Positions 1 to 8,590 of a stretch of DNA of 43,807 nt are shown in pieces. Source of the stretch: Oscillibacter sp. UBA6647 (GTDB taxonomy: Bacteria > Bacillota > Clostridia > Oscillospirales > Oscillospiraceae). Position 1 is the first letter of the stretch. Every line of letters begins with the position of its first letter. The notes beneath the pieces were generated by a model. The model was given only the letters and a program-made list of their open reading frames with translations. It searched no databases and was not told the origin of the DNA. The translations under genes and the position numbers were made by a program. Location of the stretch: positions 2,585-46,391 of the forward strand of contig DKLF01000121.1 in NCBI GenBank assembly GCA_002455655.1, read 5' to 3'.

Positions 1-2
1 CC

Positions 3-563
3 GGAATGCAAAGCGCCATTTATTATTACGTGCTCTTTGCCGTCACGGCGATGATTTTCCACGGTCTTCTGGGCCGCTCCACCCGGACACTGACGGACAA
101 TGCGGCACTGGCCGCGAAAACCCTCGGCATGGGCCTTGTGGCGCTGTACGGGCTGAACGAGCTTGTCTATCGCCTGACCCATGCGCTGATAAACAATCAG
201 ACCAATCTGAACGATGTCAGCATTTCCGCCCGGATTGACACCGCACCCCTGAGCACACTGCTCATTGTGCTGTTTCTCGCCCCGTTTGTGGAGGAATTTC
301 TCTTCCGCGGCCTTGTCTTCGGCGGCTTGCGCAGCCGCAGCCGCACGGTGGCCTATCTTGTAAGCTGTGTGTTATTTGCGTTTTTACATGTGTGGCAGTA
401 TGCCTGGGGAAATCAGGACGTGACCTATTTCTGGCTGATGCTGCAATATCTTGTGCCCGGCGCGGTGCTTGCCTGGGCCTATGACCATTCGGGAACCCTG
501 TGGACCTCCGTGGCGCTGCACGGGCTGGCCAACGCGCTGAGCGTGCTGGTTTCGCGGCTGTAA
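3..563 (+). CDS. CPBP-family intramembrane metalloprotease (5' end at window edge)
   Basis: Membrane-embedded CAAX-protease/bacteriocin-processing (CPBP, Abi) family protein. The three family motifs are visible in order: EEFLFR (EExxxR) near residue 96, FAFLH (FxxxH) about 30 residues later, and HGLAN (HxxxN) near the C terminus. Between them are several hydrophobic helices. A Met codon lies at position 6, but the frame stays open to the window edge, so the true N terminus is probably outside; family members usually have more N-terminal helices than the 185 residues seen here. It ends 25 bases before mutL. Substrate unknown: members cleave prenylated or peptide substrates or act in bacteriocin self-immunity. 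Family assignment is firm, function is not. Confidence 0.85.
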   Translation, partial: GMQSAIYYYVLFAVTAMIFHGLLGRSTRTLTDNAALAAKTLGMGLVALYGLNELVYRLTHALINNQTNLNDVSISARIDTAPLSTLLIVLFLAPFVEEFLFRGLVFGGLRSRSRTVAYLVSCVLFAFLHVWQYAWGNQDVTYFWLMLQYLVPGAVLAWAYDHSGTLWTSVALHGLANALSVLVSRL

Positions 564-588
564 GCGGACAAATTAGAAAGGTTTTGCT

Positions 589-2670
589 ATGACAATTCCC
601 CACATTCAACAACTGGACCCCCATGTGGCAGACCTGATTGCCGCCGGCGAGGTGGTGGAGCGTCCCGCCAGCGTGGTGAAGGAGCTGGTGGAAAATGCCG
701 TGGACGCGGGTGCCTCCGCCATAACGGTGGAGCTGCAAAATGGTGGAATGCGCCTGATCCGCGTGACGGACGATGGCTGCGGAATCGCCCGGGACGAACT
801 TCCCACCGCATTTTTGCGCCACGCCACCAGCAAACTCCGCGCCGCAGAGGATTTGGCGGGCGTGGGCACGCTGGGTTTTCGGGGCGAAGCACTGGCGGCC
901 ATTGCTTCCGTGAGTCGGGTGGAGATTTCCTCCTGCCGCCGGGGCGAAATCGGCGCATCCCTCCGTTTGGAGGGCGGCATTGCGGAATCGGTGCGGGACG
1001 CGGGGGTCCCGGAGGGGACCACCATCGCCGTCCGGGATTTGTTTTTTAACACCCCCGCGCGGCTGAAATTTATGAAAAAGGACAGCGCGGAAACCGCGGC
1101 GGTAAACGGCCTGATGCAGCATCTGGCCCTGAGCCATCCCGAGATTTCCTTCCGCTTTATCAAGGATGGGACCGAAGCCCTTCACACCCCCGGCGACGGA
1201 AAGGCGGGCTCCGCCATTTACGCCGCCCTTGGCCGGGAATTTGCCCGCACGCTCACACCCGTAGAGGGCCGGGGCGGCGATGTATCCGTCTCCGGCTTTG
1301 TGACAAAGCCCCTTTTGGGCCGTGGCTCCCGCTCTATGCAGACGTTTTTTGTCAACGGTCGGTTTATCAAGTCCCAGCTTCTCACCGCCGCGCTGGAGGA
1401 GGGATACCGCAATCAACTGATGAAGGGGAAATTCCCCGGCTGCGTGCTGCGAATTGACCTGCCGGTGACGGAGGTGGACGTGAACGTCCACCCTGCCAAA
1501 ACCACCGTGAAATTTTCAAGGGATCGAGAGGTGTTCGACGCGGTGTACCACACCGTGCTGGACAGTCTGGCCGCGGACGGACTGCCGCAGGCGACAGCTC
1601 CCGCACCGGAGACGGTGGTGAATCCCCGGGGGGATTTTTACCAGACCATGGACGCGAAAGCCTTTCGCCACAGCGCCCTTTCCGGAAGCGGCAACGCCGG
1701 AACCCAGTGGCGAGTTGCGGACCGGGCGCAAATCCCGGAAGAAAAATCCCCCGCTTTTACCGGGTGGAACACCGAGCGGCCCTCCTCCGTCCGTGTGGCG
1801 GACAGCGCCCGGGAATCGTTTGCATACGCGCCCTCTCATCCGGTTGAGCTTTCCGTTCCCGTTTCCGGCGGCTTTTCTGCAAACGCGAAAGTCTCTGACG
1901 CGACTTTGAACGAGGAAGGCCGAACGGTGGACCCTCAAACAGAGACGTCTGCACGCGTTGCCGAAGGCGCGTATTTTCCCCAGCAGCCTACCGATTCCAC
2001 GCCCGCAGGGCCGCAGGAAACGGACAAAAAACCCTTTGTCCCCGCCATTCCCATGGAGCAGGAGACTTTGCCCCTGCCGGGAGAGCGGATGACACAGGAC
2101 GGGCCGGAGGCCCCCTGGCGCATCGCGGGCGAGGTTTTAAAAACCTATATTGTCTGCGAGGACGAACACCAGAACGTGTGGCTGATCGACAAGCACGCCG
2201 CCCACGAGCGGGTCAACTTCGACCGCCTGATGGCATCCCAGCAGCCGCCTATGCGTCAGACTCTGCTGCGCCCTGTTGCGGCGGAGCTGTCCCGCGAGGA
2301 CTGCGCGCTGCTGCTGGAAAACCTTCCTCTGCTGGAATCTTTGGGCCTTGCCTGTGAGGACTTTGGAGACGGGGCGGTTTTGGTGCGGGAGGTCCCGGCG
2401 GATCTGGACGCGGCGGACATTCCCGCCACGCTGGAGGAACTGGCTGAAAATCTGCGCGCCGGGCGCAGTCCCACGGAAAAGCGGCAGAACCTGCTGCACA
2501 CCATCGCCTGTAAGGCCGCCATCAAGGCAGGCTGGGACAGCGACGAAAGTGAGCTGCGGGCGCTGGTGGACAAGGTGCAGTCCGGCGAGGTTCAATACTG
2601 CCCCCACGGGCGGCCCGTGAAGGCGCGGATGACCAAGTATGAGCTTGAAAAAATGTTTAAACGGGCATAA
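589..2670 (+). CDS. mutL: DNA mismatch repair protein MutL
   Basis: MutL couples mismatch recognition by MutS to strand incision. The N-terminal GHKL ATPase is clear: KELVENAVDAGA around residues 31-42 (catalytic Glu and Mg-binding Asn), DDGCGI at 61-66, and GFRGEAL near residue 98. A long low-complexity linker (about 340-500) leads to a C-terminal dimerisation/endonuclease domain with DKHAAHER near 534 and CPHGRP at 671, so this is the nicking type of MutL expected where MutH is absent. The last acidic position of the DQHAxxExxxxE motif is Asp instead of Glu, a conservative change. Length (693 aa) is normal. ATG preceded by AGAAAGG. mutS would be expected upstream, outside the window; miaA follows, as in many bacteria. 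Confidence 0.97.
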   Translation: MTIPHIQQLDPHVADLIAAGEVVERPASVVKELVENAVDAGASAITVELQNGGMRLIRVTDDGCGIARDELPTAFLRHATSKLRAAEDLAGVGTLGFRGEALAAIASVSRVEISSCRRGEIGASLRLEGGIAESVRDAGVPEGTTIAVRDLFFNTPARLKFMKKDSAETAAVNGLMQHLALSHPEISFRFIKDGTEALHTPGDGKAGSAIYAALGREFARTLTPVEGRGGDVSVSGFVTKPLLGRGSRSMQTFFVNGRFIKSQLLTAALEEGYRNQLMKGKFPGCVLRIDLPVTEVDVNVHPAKTTVKFSRDREVFDAVYHTVLDSLAADGLPQATAPAPETVVNPRGDFYQTMDAKAFRHSALSGSGNAGTQWRVADRAQIPEEKSPAFTGWNTERPSSVRVADSARESFAYAPSHPVELSVPVSGGFSANAKVSDATLNEEGRTVDPQTETSARVAEGAYFPQQPTDSTPAGPQETDKKPFVPAIPMEQETLPLPGERMTQDGPEAPWRIAGEVLKTYIVCEDEHQNVWLIDKHAAHERVNFDRLMASQQPPMRQTLLRPVAAELSREDCALLLENLPLLESLGLACEDFGDGAVLVREVPADLDAADIPATLEELAENLRAGRSPTEKRQNLLHTIACKAAIKAGWDSDESELRALVDKVQSGEVQYCPHGRPVKARMTKYELEKMFKRA

Positions 2671-2688
2671 AAAGAAAGGAGCCATCGT

Positions 2689-2868
2689 ATGGCAAATCGA
2701 TTTGTAAAAATAGAGCGAGAGGGAACGCTTAACGGCAGTGAAATCTGGGTGGACCGGGAGACAGGCGTAAACTATTTCTTCCACTTCAGCGGCTCCGCCG
2801 CCGGGCTGACCCCTCTTTTGAATGCCAACGGAACCCCCATCGTCACCCCGCTGAGCCCGGAGGACTGA
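2689..2868 (+). CDS. Small DUF6440-like protein (59 aa)
   Basis: A 59-residue ORF begins with ATG behind AAAGAAAGGAG, 18 bases after mutL, and its stop lies 1 base before the miaA start, so it is embedded in a mutL-miaA operon. The sequence reads MANRFVKIEREG, then a WVDRETGVNYFF stretch, then GLTPLLNANGTPIV. The 'VDxETGVxYxF ... GLTPLLxxxGxPIV' pattern is what I recall for the DUF6440 family of short Firmicutes proteins. No signal peptide, membrane helix or catalytic motif is seen, and function is unknown. Spacing, ribosome binding site and the family-like pattern make it a real gene. The family name is from memory. Confidence 0.75.
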   Translation: MANRFVKIEREGTLNGSEIWVDRETGVNYFFHFSGSAAGLTPLLNANGTPIVTPLSPED

Positions 2869-2869
2869 T

Positions 2870-3814
2870 ATGGCGGAAAAGCTCATCTGCGTGGTGGGCC
2901 CCACCGCCTGCGGAAAAACGAAGCTGGGTATCCTGCTGGCCCAAACATACAACGGAGAGGTCATCTCCTGTGACTCTATGCAAATTTACCGGGGCATGAC
3001 CATCGGCACCGCCGCCCCCACGCCGGAGGAGACGGAGGGAATCCCCCACCACCTGCTGGCCGTGGCGGACCCGGAAGAGAGCTGGTCCGCCGCCCGGTAC
3101 GTCTCTGCCGCCACATCGGTGGTGGAAGATATTCTGGCCCGGGGGAAACGTCCTGTTTTGGTGGGCGGCACCGGGTTGTGGCTGGACGCGCTGCTGCGGG
3201 GCCACGGCTTTGCCCCCGGCATGGCGGGCGGCGTTGTCCGGGCGGCGTTGGAAGCCCGACTGGAGCAGGACGGCATCGGTCCCCTATTAGAGGAACTGCG
3301 CCGCGTGGACCCCGTTTCCGCCGAAAAGCTTCATCCCGCCGACGAAAAGCGCATTCTCCGCGCATTGGAGGTCTTCCACGAGACGGGACAGACCATCTCG
3401 GCTCACAACGCCGCCGAGCGGGCAATGCCTCCCAGATTTGACGCGGTGAAAATCGGGTTGCGGTTTGCCGACCGGGCCGACATGAAGGCACTGATTGACC
3501 GCCGGGTGGACGCCATGGTGGAAGCAGGGCTTTTAGACGAGGTTCGCGCGCTTTTAAGCCGTGGCCTTCCCCGCAGCGCCACCTCTATGCAGGCCATCGG
3601 CTATAAAGAGTTCGCCGGGGTTCTGGCCGGGGAAAAAACCGAGGGCGAGGCCGTCGAGGAAGTGAAGCTCCGCTCCCGGCAATACGCTAAGCGCCAGCTT
3701 ACCTGGCTGCGGCGGGACCCGTCCGTCCGCTGGATTGAATGGGAAAAAACCAGAGATTTTGTCCGCGCCATGCAGATTTCGACTGAAATCCTCTCCGAGG
3801 AGGGCTTATTCTAG
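2870..3814 (+). CDS. miaA: tRNA dimethylallyltransferase MiaA
   Basis: MiaA transfers a dimethylallyl group from DMAPP to N6 of A37 in tRNAs that read UNN codons. The P-loop GPTACGKT is at residues 10-17, followed by the DSMQIYRG segment near 35-42 (the Asp is the general base), GTAAPT, and GGTGLWLDALL, all family signatures. The C-terminal half has SRQYAKRQLTWLRRD, typical of the tRNA-binding end. Length (314 aa) is normal. It starts one base after the preceding small gene and is followed 59 bases later by hfq, the widespread miaA-hfq order. Start context: ATG with GGAGGA about 10 bases upstream. Confidence 0.97.
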   Translation: MAEKLICVVGPTACGKTKLGILLAQTYNGEVISCDSMQIYRGMTIGTAAPTPEETEGIPHHLLAVADPEESWSAARYVSAATSVVEDILARGKRPVLVGGTGLWLDALLRGHGFAPGMAGGVVRAALEARLEQDGIGPLLEELRRVDPVSAEKLHPADEKRILRALEVFHETGQTISAHNAAERAMPPRFDAVKIGLRFADRADMKALIDRRVDAMVEAGLLDEVRALLSRGLPRSATSMQAIGYKEFAGVLAGEKTEGEAVEEVKLRSRQYAKRQLTWLRRDPSVRWIEWEKTRDFVRAMQISTEILSEEGLF

Positions 3815-3873
3815 GTCCAAGGCGGGCAGAGAAAGCTCGGTCCGCTTGAAAAAAAGAAAAGGAGCGGATACAT

Positions 3874-4098
3874 ATGCAGAACAAATCAAACTTGCAGGAC
3901 ATTTTTCTCACCAAGGCCCGTCGGGATCGGGTCCCCGTCACGCTGTTTTTGATGAACGGCTTTCAGATGCGGGGGATCATCACAGGGTTCGACTCCTTCG
4001 TGGTGGTTCTGGATTCCGAGGGCAAGCAGCAAGTGATTTACAAGCACGCCATCTCCACCATCGCCCCCGTGCGGACGGTGGACCTGAATGAGGAATAA
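3874..4098 (+). CDS. hfq: RNA chaperone Hfq
   Basis: Hexameric Sm-like protein that promotes pairing of small RNAs with mRNAs. At 74 residues it is the short Gram-positive form, lacking the long acidic tail of enterobacterial Hfq. Sm1 is recognisable as VTLFLMNGFQMRGIITGFDSF, and the Sm2 signature as IYKHAISTI (the YKHA/I motif lining the uridine pocket). Preceded by AAAAGGAGCGG, a good ribosome binding site. It lies directly downstream of miaA. Confidence 0.97.
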   Translation: MQNKSNLQDIFLTKARRDRVPVTLFLMNGFQMRGIITGFDSFVVVLDSEGKQQVIYKHAISTIAPVRTVDLNEE

Positions 4099-4113
4099 CC
4101 GGGCGAAGTAAAG

Positions 4114-5451
4114 ATGGCGCGTCCCGCCCAAAAGACAAAGAAGGTACCTATGAAAAAACACAACGCTCCGAAAATCGAATCCGTCAGAAGCACGGAGGAG
4201 GAAGCGGCCCATGGAAACACCGCCGGGAGAAAGGGCGGAGCGCTGGGCACCAAAGCCTTAACTGCCTTGATTTTTTTGGCTGTTTTGACCTACTTTGGAG
4301 TCAAGGTCTATCAGGCCTATGCCGACCCGCTGATTACCGCTGTGGCCTATTCCTATCAGGTGGAGGACACCCTCTCCGTCACTGGCTTTCTGGTGCGAGA
4401 CGAGCTGGTACTGCCGGACTCAGGGGGCGGACTGCTGCGGCTGACCCGGTGGGAGGGCGAGCGGGTAGCCGCAGGCGGAAAGGTGGCGCAGATTTATTCC
4501 GACCAGGCATCCTTGGACCGGCAGACGGAGATTGACAAGCTCCAGACCCGTCTGGACCAGTTAAACTACGCGTCGGAGGCGGCCTCTGCCAGCGAAGCGG
4601 CCCTTCAACTGGACAGCCAGATCGCGGAAACGCTTGTAACCATGCGCCGGGCTGTGGCCGCAGACCGGCTGGACACGGCCACCGGCAGCGTGGCGGAGCT
4701 AGAAGCACTGGTACTGCGCCGTGATTACACCTATACGGATGCCGAAGAGCTGAAAGCCCAGACGGCGGAGCTAAAAAGCCAGCTTACCACGCTGAAGGCA
4801 CAGTCCGCCGGCTCCTCTCGGACGGTGACGGCCCCAAAGGCAGGGCTGTATTCCGCAGTGGTGGATGGCTATGAGACGGTTTTGACGCCCGATACGCTTG
4901 ACGCCCTGACCCCCTCTACCCTTGGCAGCCTACAGCCCTCCGAGACTACCGGCGACGTTGGAAAGCTGGTGATGGGAGAGACGTGGTACTTCGCAGGTGC
5001 TTTTTCCGCTTCCGACGCAAAGGCCCTTGTTCCCGGCGCCACGCAGACCCTGCGGTTTGCCAAGGGCGTGGACCGGGATTTGAGCGTCACCGTCCAGTCC
5101 GTCAGCGAAGCGGAAAACGGGCGGGTGGCCGTGGTATTCCGCGGGCGCTCCTATTTGGCGCAGCTTACGCTGCTTCGCCGCCAGTCTGCCGACGTGATAC
5201 TCTCCTCCTACTCGGGCATCCGGATTCCCCAGCAGGCCATCCGGGTGAACGAAAATGGGGAAGCCGGTGTTTACTGTATTGTAGGCGTGGAGGCCTGCTT
5301 TAAGCCTGTGACCGTGCTGTGGTCGGGAGATGACGATTACGCCGTAGTCCGTGCGGAAGGGGTTGGCAAGACTGCCCTACGCCCCGGCGACGAGGTGATT
5401 CTTTCCGCCGAGGGGCTGGAGCACGGCGCGGTGGTCAATTACGCGGGCTAG
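4114..5451 (+). CDS. HlyD/membrane-fusion-like protein of the sepF cluster
   Basis: A single transmembrane helix (around residues 48-66, GTKALTALIFLAVLTYFGVKVY) follows a basic N terminus. Then come a lipoyl-like beta domain (VTGFLVRDELVLPDSGG), a coiled-coil stretch (about 125-235, rich in Ala, Glu, Leu, Lys), a second lipoyl half (TVTAPKAGLYSAVVDGYE) and a beta-barrel region. This is the architecture of HlyD-type periplasmic adaptors, here anchored outside a Gram-positive membrane. No ABC or RND partner is nearby. It sits between hfq and yggS-sepF-divIVA, so a role in the envelope or division is plausible but is inference. The start may be the second Met at 4150, which has AGAAGG five bases upstream; the ATG at 4114 has no clear site. 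That would shorten the protein to 433 aa. Confidence 0.75.
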   Translation: MARPAQKTKKVPMKKHNAPKIESVRSTEEEAAHGNTAGRKGGALGTKALTALIFLAVLTYFGVKVYQAYADPLITAVAYSYQVEDTLSVTGFLVRDELVLPDSGGGLLRLTRWEGERVAAGGKVAQIYSDQASLDRQTEIDKLQTRLDQLNYASEAASASEAALQLDSQIAETLVTMRRAVAADRLDTATGSVAELEALVLRRDYTYTDAEELKAQTAELKSQLTTLKAQSAGSSRTVTAPKAGLYSAVVDGYETVLTPDTLDALTPSTLGSLQPSETTGDVGKLVMGETWYFAGAFSASDAKALVPGATQTLRFAKGVDRDLSVTVQSVSEAENGRVAVVFRGRSYLAQLTLLRRQSADVILSSYSGIRIPQQAIRVNENGEAGVYCIVGVEACFKPVTVLWSGDDDYAVVRAEGVGKTALRPGDEVILSAEGLEHGAVVNYAG

Positions 5452-5467
5452 AGAAAGGAAGGCTTTT

Positions 5468-6184
5468 ATGTCGATTGGAGAAAATGTCGCGCGGGTGCGC
5501 GCCGAAATCGCAGCGGCGGCCAAAGCCGCAGGCCGTGATCCGGCGGAGATTACGCTGGTCGGGGCCAGTAAAATGAATGACGCCGCCGCCTGCCGGGAGG
5601 CCATCGCCGCCGGAATCGACGCGCTGGGAGAAAACCGGGTGCAGGAGATGACGACTAAGCTGGCTGAAAACGCCTATGACGGCGCGCCGCTCCACTTCAT
5701 CGGCCATTTGCAGCGCAATAAGGTGCGCCAGGTGGTGGGAAAGGCGGCGCTGATTCAGTCTGTGGGCTCCGACACGCTGCTGGAGGAGATTGAAAAGCAG
5801 GCGGAAAAACTGGGAATTGTGCAGGACATTCTTCTGGAGGTAAACGTGGGCGGCGAAGAAGCCAAAAGCGGCTACGACTCCGCATCCATTTCCACCGCTG
5901 CCCAGAAGGCGATGGAACTGGCCCATGTCCGGCTGAGGGGACTGATGACGGTACCCCCCATCGAGACAAAGCCGGGGGAAAATCTTGCAAATTTTGAAAA
6001 AGTCGGCAGGCTTTATGTTGACATAAATCAAAAACTATATGATAATACACTCGATATCTTGTCGATGGGGATGAGCGGGGACTATCCCGACGCCATCCGC
6101 GCCGGAGCCACCATGATCCGCGTGGGAACGGCCATTTTTGGCCACCGGGCGTACCCCGCCGCAAATCAGGAGGGAACTTTATGA
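5468..6184 (+). CDS. yggS: YggS-family pyridoxal phosphate homeostasis protein
   Basis: PLP-binding protein (PLPBP/YggS/YlmE family) with the alanine-racemase-type TIM-barrel fold but no known catalytic reaction; it buffers PLP and affects amino-acid pools. The PLP lysine is expected in VGASKM, K35. GENRVQE, HFIGHLQRNK and SMGMSGD are family signatures in the usual order, and the C-terminal IRVGTAIFG contacts the phosphate. Length 238 aa is normal. ATG follows GAAAGGAAGG. Its stop overlaps the sepF start by four bases, and yggS-sepF adjacency is conserved in Gram-positives. Confidence 0.95.
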   Translation: MSIGENVARVRAEIAAAAKAAGRDPAEITLVGASKMNDAAACREAIAAGIDALGENRVQEMTTKLAENAYDGAPLHFIGHLQRNKVRQVVGKAALIQSVGSDTLLEEIEKQAEKLGIVQDILLEVNVGGEEAKSGYDSASISTAAQKAMELAHVRLRGLMTVPPIETKPGENLANFEKVGRLYVDINQKLYDNTLDILSMGMSGDYPDAIRAGATMIRVGTAIFGHRAYPAANQEGTL

Positions 6185-6621
6185 GCCTTTTGGATGAACT
6201 GAAAAAATGGACCCATCCCTACGAGGATGAGGACGAGGACTTTGACGATTTTGACGGACCGTCTCGCAGAGAGAGCGCCTTTGAAGAGCGCAAGTCTTCC
6301 CGCGGGGAGGAGCGCCACAACAAGGTCGTCAACATTCACGCCACAACGCAGTTGAAGGTGGTTCTGGTGAAGCCGGAGCGGTTTGAAAACGCCTCGGAAA
6401 TTGCGGACCATCTGAAGGACAAGCGCACCGTGGTTCTCAATCTGGAATCCACCAATAAGGACGTGGCCCGGCGGCTGATCGACTTTTTGTCCGGCGTGGC
6501 CTACGCCGGCGAGGGCAAGATCAAAAAGGTGGCCGCCAATACGTACATCATCACACCCTATCATGTGGACATTCAGGGAGACCTGATTGACGAGTTGGAG
6601 AACAACGGCCTTTATTTCTAA
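6181..6621 (+). CDS. sepF: Cell division protein SepF
   Basis: SepF is a membrane-associated polymer that tethers FtsZ and shapes the division septum. The N terminus MSLLDELKKW is the amphipathic membrane-targeting helix. An acidic linker (DEDEDFDDFD) follows, then the conserved SepF domain from about residue 58: VVLVKPERFENASEIADHL, RTVVLNLE, RRLIDFLSGVAYA and YIITPYHVDI. Length 146 aa is typical. The ATGA overlap with yggS implies translational coupling, and AGGAGG precedes the ATG. Confidence 0.96.
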   Translation: MSLLDELKKWTHPYEDEDEDFDDFDGPSRRESAFEERKSSRGEERHNKVVNIHATTQLKVVLVKPERFENASEIADHLKDKRTVVLNLESTNKDVARRLIDFLSGVAYAGEGKIKKVAANTYIITPYHVDIQGDLIDELENNGLYF

Positions 6622-6696
6622 GTCTGTCTGCCCGGGGAGCCCGGGAGAAAAATCTATGAAACCGGCGTCCCCGCGGACGCGGAGGGGGTTATTGCA

Positions 6697-7512
6697 TTGC
6701 TGACACCGCAGGAGGTTTCCGGCCATGCGTTTGCAAAGGCCGTGATGGGCGGCTACAACATGGCCATGGTGGACGAATTTCTGGACGAGGTGACCGACGA
6801 TTACACCGCGCTGTACAAGGAAAACGCGGCATTGAAGGCAAAAATGAAGGTATTGGTCGAAAAGGTGGAGGATTACCGCGCCACGGAGGACTCCATGCGA
6901 GCCACCCTGCTCACCGCCCAGAAGATGGCCGACTCCATCGTCCGGGAGGCGGAGGCAAAGCGTGACCAAATGCTGCGGGACGGGGAAATTCACGCACAGG
7001 AGAAAATTGGAGCTTTGCGCCGCGAGGCGGAGGAGATGCAGGAGCGCCTGCGTCTCGGTCAGCGGGAACTGGCGGCCTTTTCAGAGCGGGTGCGCGGCCT
7101 GTGCCGCCAGCAGCTTCAGTTTTTAGAGCAGCTCCCTCAGGCGGAGGTGAGCGCACCAGCTCCGTCCGCGCCGGAAATTCCCACCGGAGAAATCGAAGCC
7201 AGCATTATGGGCTCCTTCCGGCAGGAGGAACCCGCCCCCACAGAAATTCCGGCGGAGGAGTTTGCCGGGGAATCCGTGCCCGTTCAGACGATTCCCGCCC
7301 AAGCCGAGCCGACGCAGCCCGAAGAGCCGGCCCGGCCTGCGCCGGAGCGCACACCGGACCGCGTGGAGCAGCCTGCCCCGACAGAAGCGGAAAAGGGCGA
7401 CGAATTTCCCTATCCCGAGGGGAACCCGTTTATTCCCATGTCGGAGGAGCCAACCAAAAAAATTGAGCTGGACGAATTGAAGTTCGGACGGAACTACAAC
7501 CGGTCCGAATAA
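6697..7512 (+). CDS. divIVA: DivIVA-domain protein
   Basis: The N terminus (MLTPQEVSGHAFAKAVMGGYNMAMVDEFLDEV begins it) matches the DivIVA/GpsB lipid-binding domain: LTPxDVxxxxF, a GY motif and V-D-x-F-L-D. A coiled coil (about 35-140) and a Pro/Glu-rich tail (about 150-250) follow. Such proteins mark curved membranes and recruit division or polar factors. The initiation codon is TTG, chosen because GGAGG (6681-6685) lies 11 bases upstream and the conserved domain begins right there. The 75-base gap after sepF holds a short GC hairpin (arms 6631-6636 and 6640-6645). The ylmG and ylmH genes often found here are absent. 271 aa; the tail is long and variable, as is common. Confidence 0.9.
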   Translation: MLTPQEVSGHAFAKAVMGGYNMAMVDEFLDEVTDDYTALYKENAALKAKMKVLVEKVEDYRATEDSMRATLLTAQKMADSIVREAEAKRDQMLRDGEIHAQEKIGALRREAEEMQERLRLGQRELAAFSERVRGLCRQQLQFLEQLPQAEVSAPAPSAPEIPTGEIEASIMGSFRQEEPAPTEIPAEEFAGESVPVQTIPAQAEPTQPEEPARPAPERTPDRVEQPAPTEAEKGDEFPYPEGNPFIPMSEEPTKKIELDELKFGRNYNRSE

Positions 7513-7560
7513 GCCGCTGGAAGCAGAGAGTTCCGCCGGACGATGCGTTCGGCGGGGCTT
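7511..7560 (+). terminator. GC-rich hairpin downstream of divIVA
   Basis: A nine-base stem (7533-7541 with 7547-7555, one G-T pair, loop GATGC) is enclosed by a second short helix AAGCC (7511-7515) / GGCTT (7556-7560) that starts at the divIVA stop codon. Only four T follow at a distance, so it may be a weak terminator or part of a structured leader for the next gene. The remaining ~130 bases before the HAD gene hold another small hairpin (AAAGCC/GGCTTTT, about 7596-7622) and no ORF that I trust. Confidence 0.4.
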
Positions 7561-7690
7561 AGGCTTTTCGGGCCACGGGCACGATGGAGCGCACAAAGCC
7601 GTTCAGACCGAGAGGGCTTTTAGGAGCTGCCTGCCGGTTTGGGACGGTTTTGCCTTTTTGTGGGCTTCATTCGGGAAAGGAAGGACTCTT

Positions 7691-8575
7691 ATGCAGCGGG
7701 AAACCAGACCCATTGCGGCGTTTCTTTATGACTTTGACAAAACCCTGTGCACCACCGATATGCAGGACTATGCCTTTATCCCAAGTCTTGGAATGGCCCC
7801 GGCGGAATTCTGGGAACAGGCCAACAGGTTTGGACATGAAAACCGCATGGACGGGATTCTTGCCTATATGTACACCATGCTGCGGGAGGCAGGCCGGAAA
7901 AACCTGCCCTTTACCCGGGCGGAGCTGGTGGAAAAAGGTCGCAGCATTGTCCTGTTTCCCGGCGTGGAGGACTGGTTTTCCCGGGTGAACGCCTTTGGCG
8001 AGGAGCAGGGCGTGCAGGTGGAGCACTATGTTATCTCCTCCGGCCTGCGGGAAATTATCGAGGGCAGCCCCATTAGCGGGGCGTTCAAGGAGATTTACGC
8101 CAGCGAGTTTTATTACGACGAGCAGGGCCGCCCGGTCTGGCCCAAGCTGGCGGTGAATTTCACCGCCAAGACCCAGTTTGTCTATCGGATCAACAAGGGC
8201 GTGCTGGACGTGTCCAACGACCGGGATCTCAACGCCTCCATGCCCGACGACGGCAAGCGCGTCCCTTTTACAAATATGATCTATGTGGGGGACGGCCTTT
8301 CCGATGTGCCTTGCATGAAGATGATGCGGGCCTACGGCGGTCAGGCCATCGCCGTGTATCAGGCGTCCAACCGGACGGGGGTGGAGGATTTACTGGCCAA
8401 GGGCCGGGTGGACTTCATTTTTCCGGCAGACTACTCCCCCGGAACGGCGCTGGAGGAGACTGTGAAAAACATCCTGCGGCGCATGGCAATCACCGAGCAA
8501 TTGACGGAGGAAAACACCCAGCAGCTCCGCTCTATCGGGCGGTGCGAGCTGCCGGAGCAGGCCTGTCTGTTTTAA
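7691..8575 (+). CDS. HAD-superfamily phosphatase (SerB/PhoE-like)
   Basis: Haloacid-dehalogenase-type phosphohydrolase. Motif I is DFDKTLC (nucleophile D14, acid D16), motif II is the serine in YVISSGLRE (about 116), and motif IV is VGDGLSDVPC (about 200). The insert between I and II resembles the helical cap of the phosphoserine-phosphatase branch. The substrate cannot be read from sequence. ATG at 7691 is used because AAAGGAAGG stands just upstream; the in-frame upstream extension has no homologous look. 294 aa. It stands alone, with hairpins on both sides. Confidence 0.88.
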   Translation: MQRETRPIAAFLYDFDKTLCTTDMQDYAFIPSLGMAPAEFWEQANRFGHENRMDGILAYMYTMLREAGRKNLPFTRAELVEKGRSIVLFPGVEDWFSRVNAFGEEQGVQVEHYVISSGLREIIEGSPISGAFKEIYASEFYYDEQGRPVWPKLAVNFTAKTQFVYRINKGVLDVSNDRDLNASMPDDGKRVPFTNMIYVGDGLSDVPCMKMMRAYGGQAIAVYQASNRTGVEDLLAKGRVDFIFPADYSPGTALEETVKNILRRMAITEQLTEENTQQLRSIGRCELPEQACLF

Positions 8576-8590
8576 ATGCAAGAATTCTCT

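Noticed and set aside
262..1491. Long open frame antisense to mutL
   Set aside because: MutL GHKL motifs occupy the plus strand here; the antisense product is His/Gly/Arg-rich without domains.
6656..6703. 15-codon leader peptide overlapping the divIVA start
   Set aside because: It starts at ATG 6656 without a good ribosome binding site and has no run of regulatory codons; more likely chance.
7658..7690. N-terminal extension of the HAD phosphatase
   Set aside because: The extension lacks a ribosome binding site, while ATG 7691 has AAAGGAAGG and gives the normal distance to motif I.
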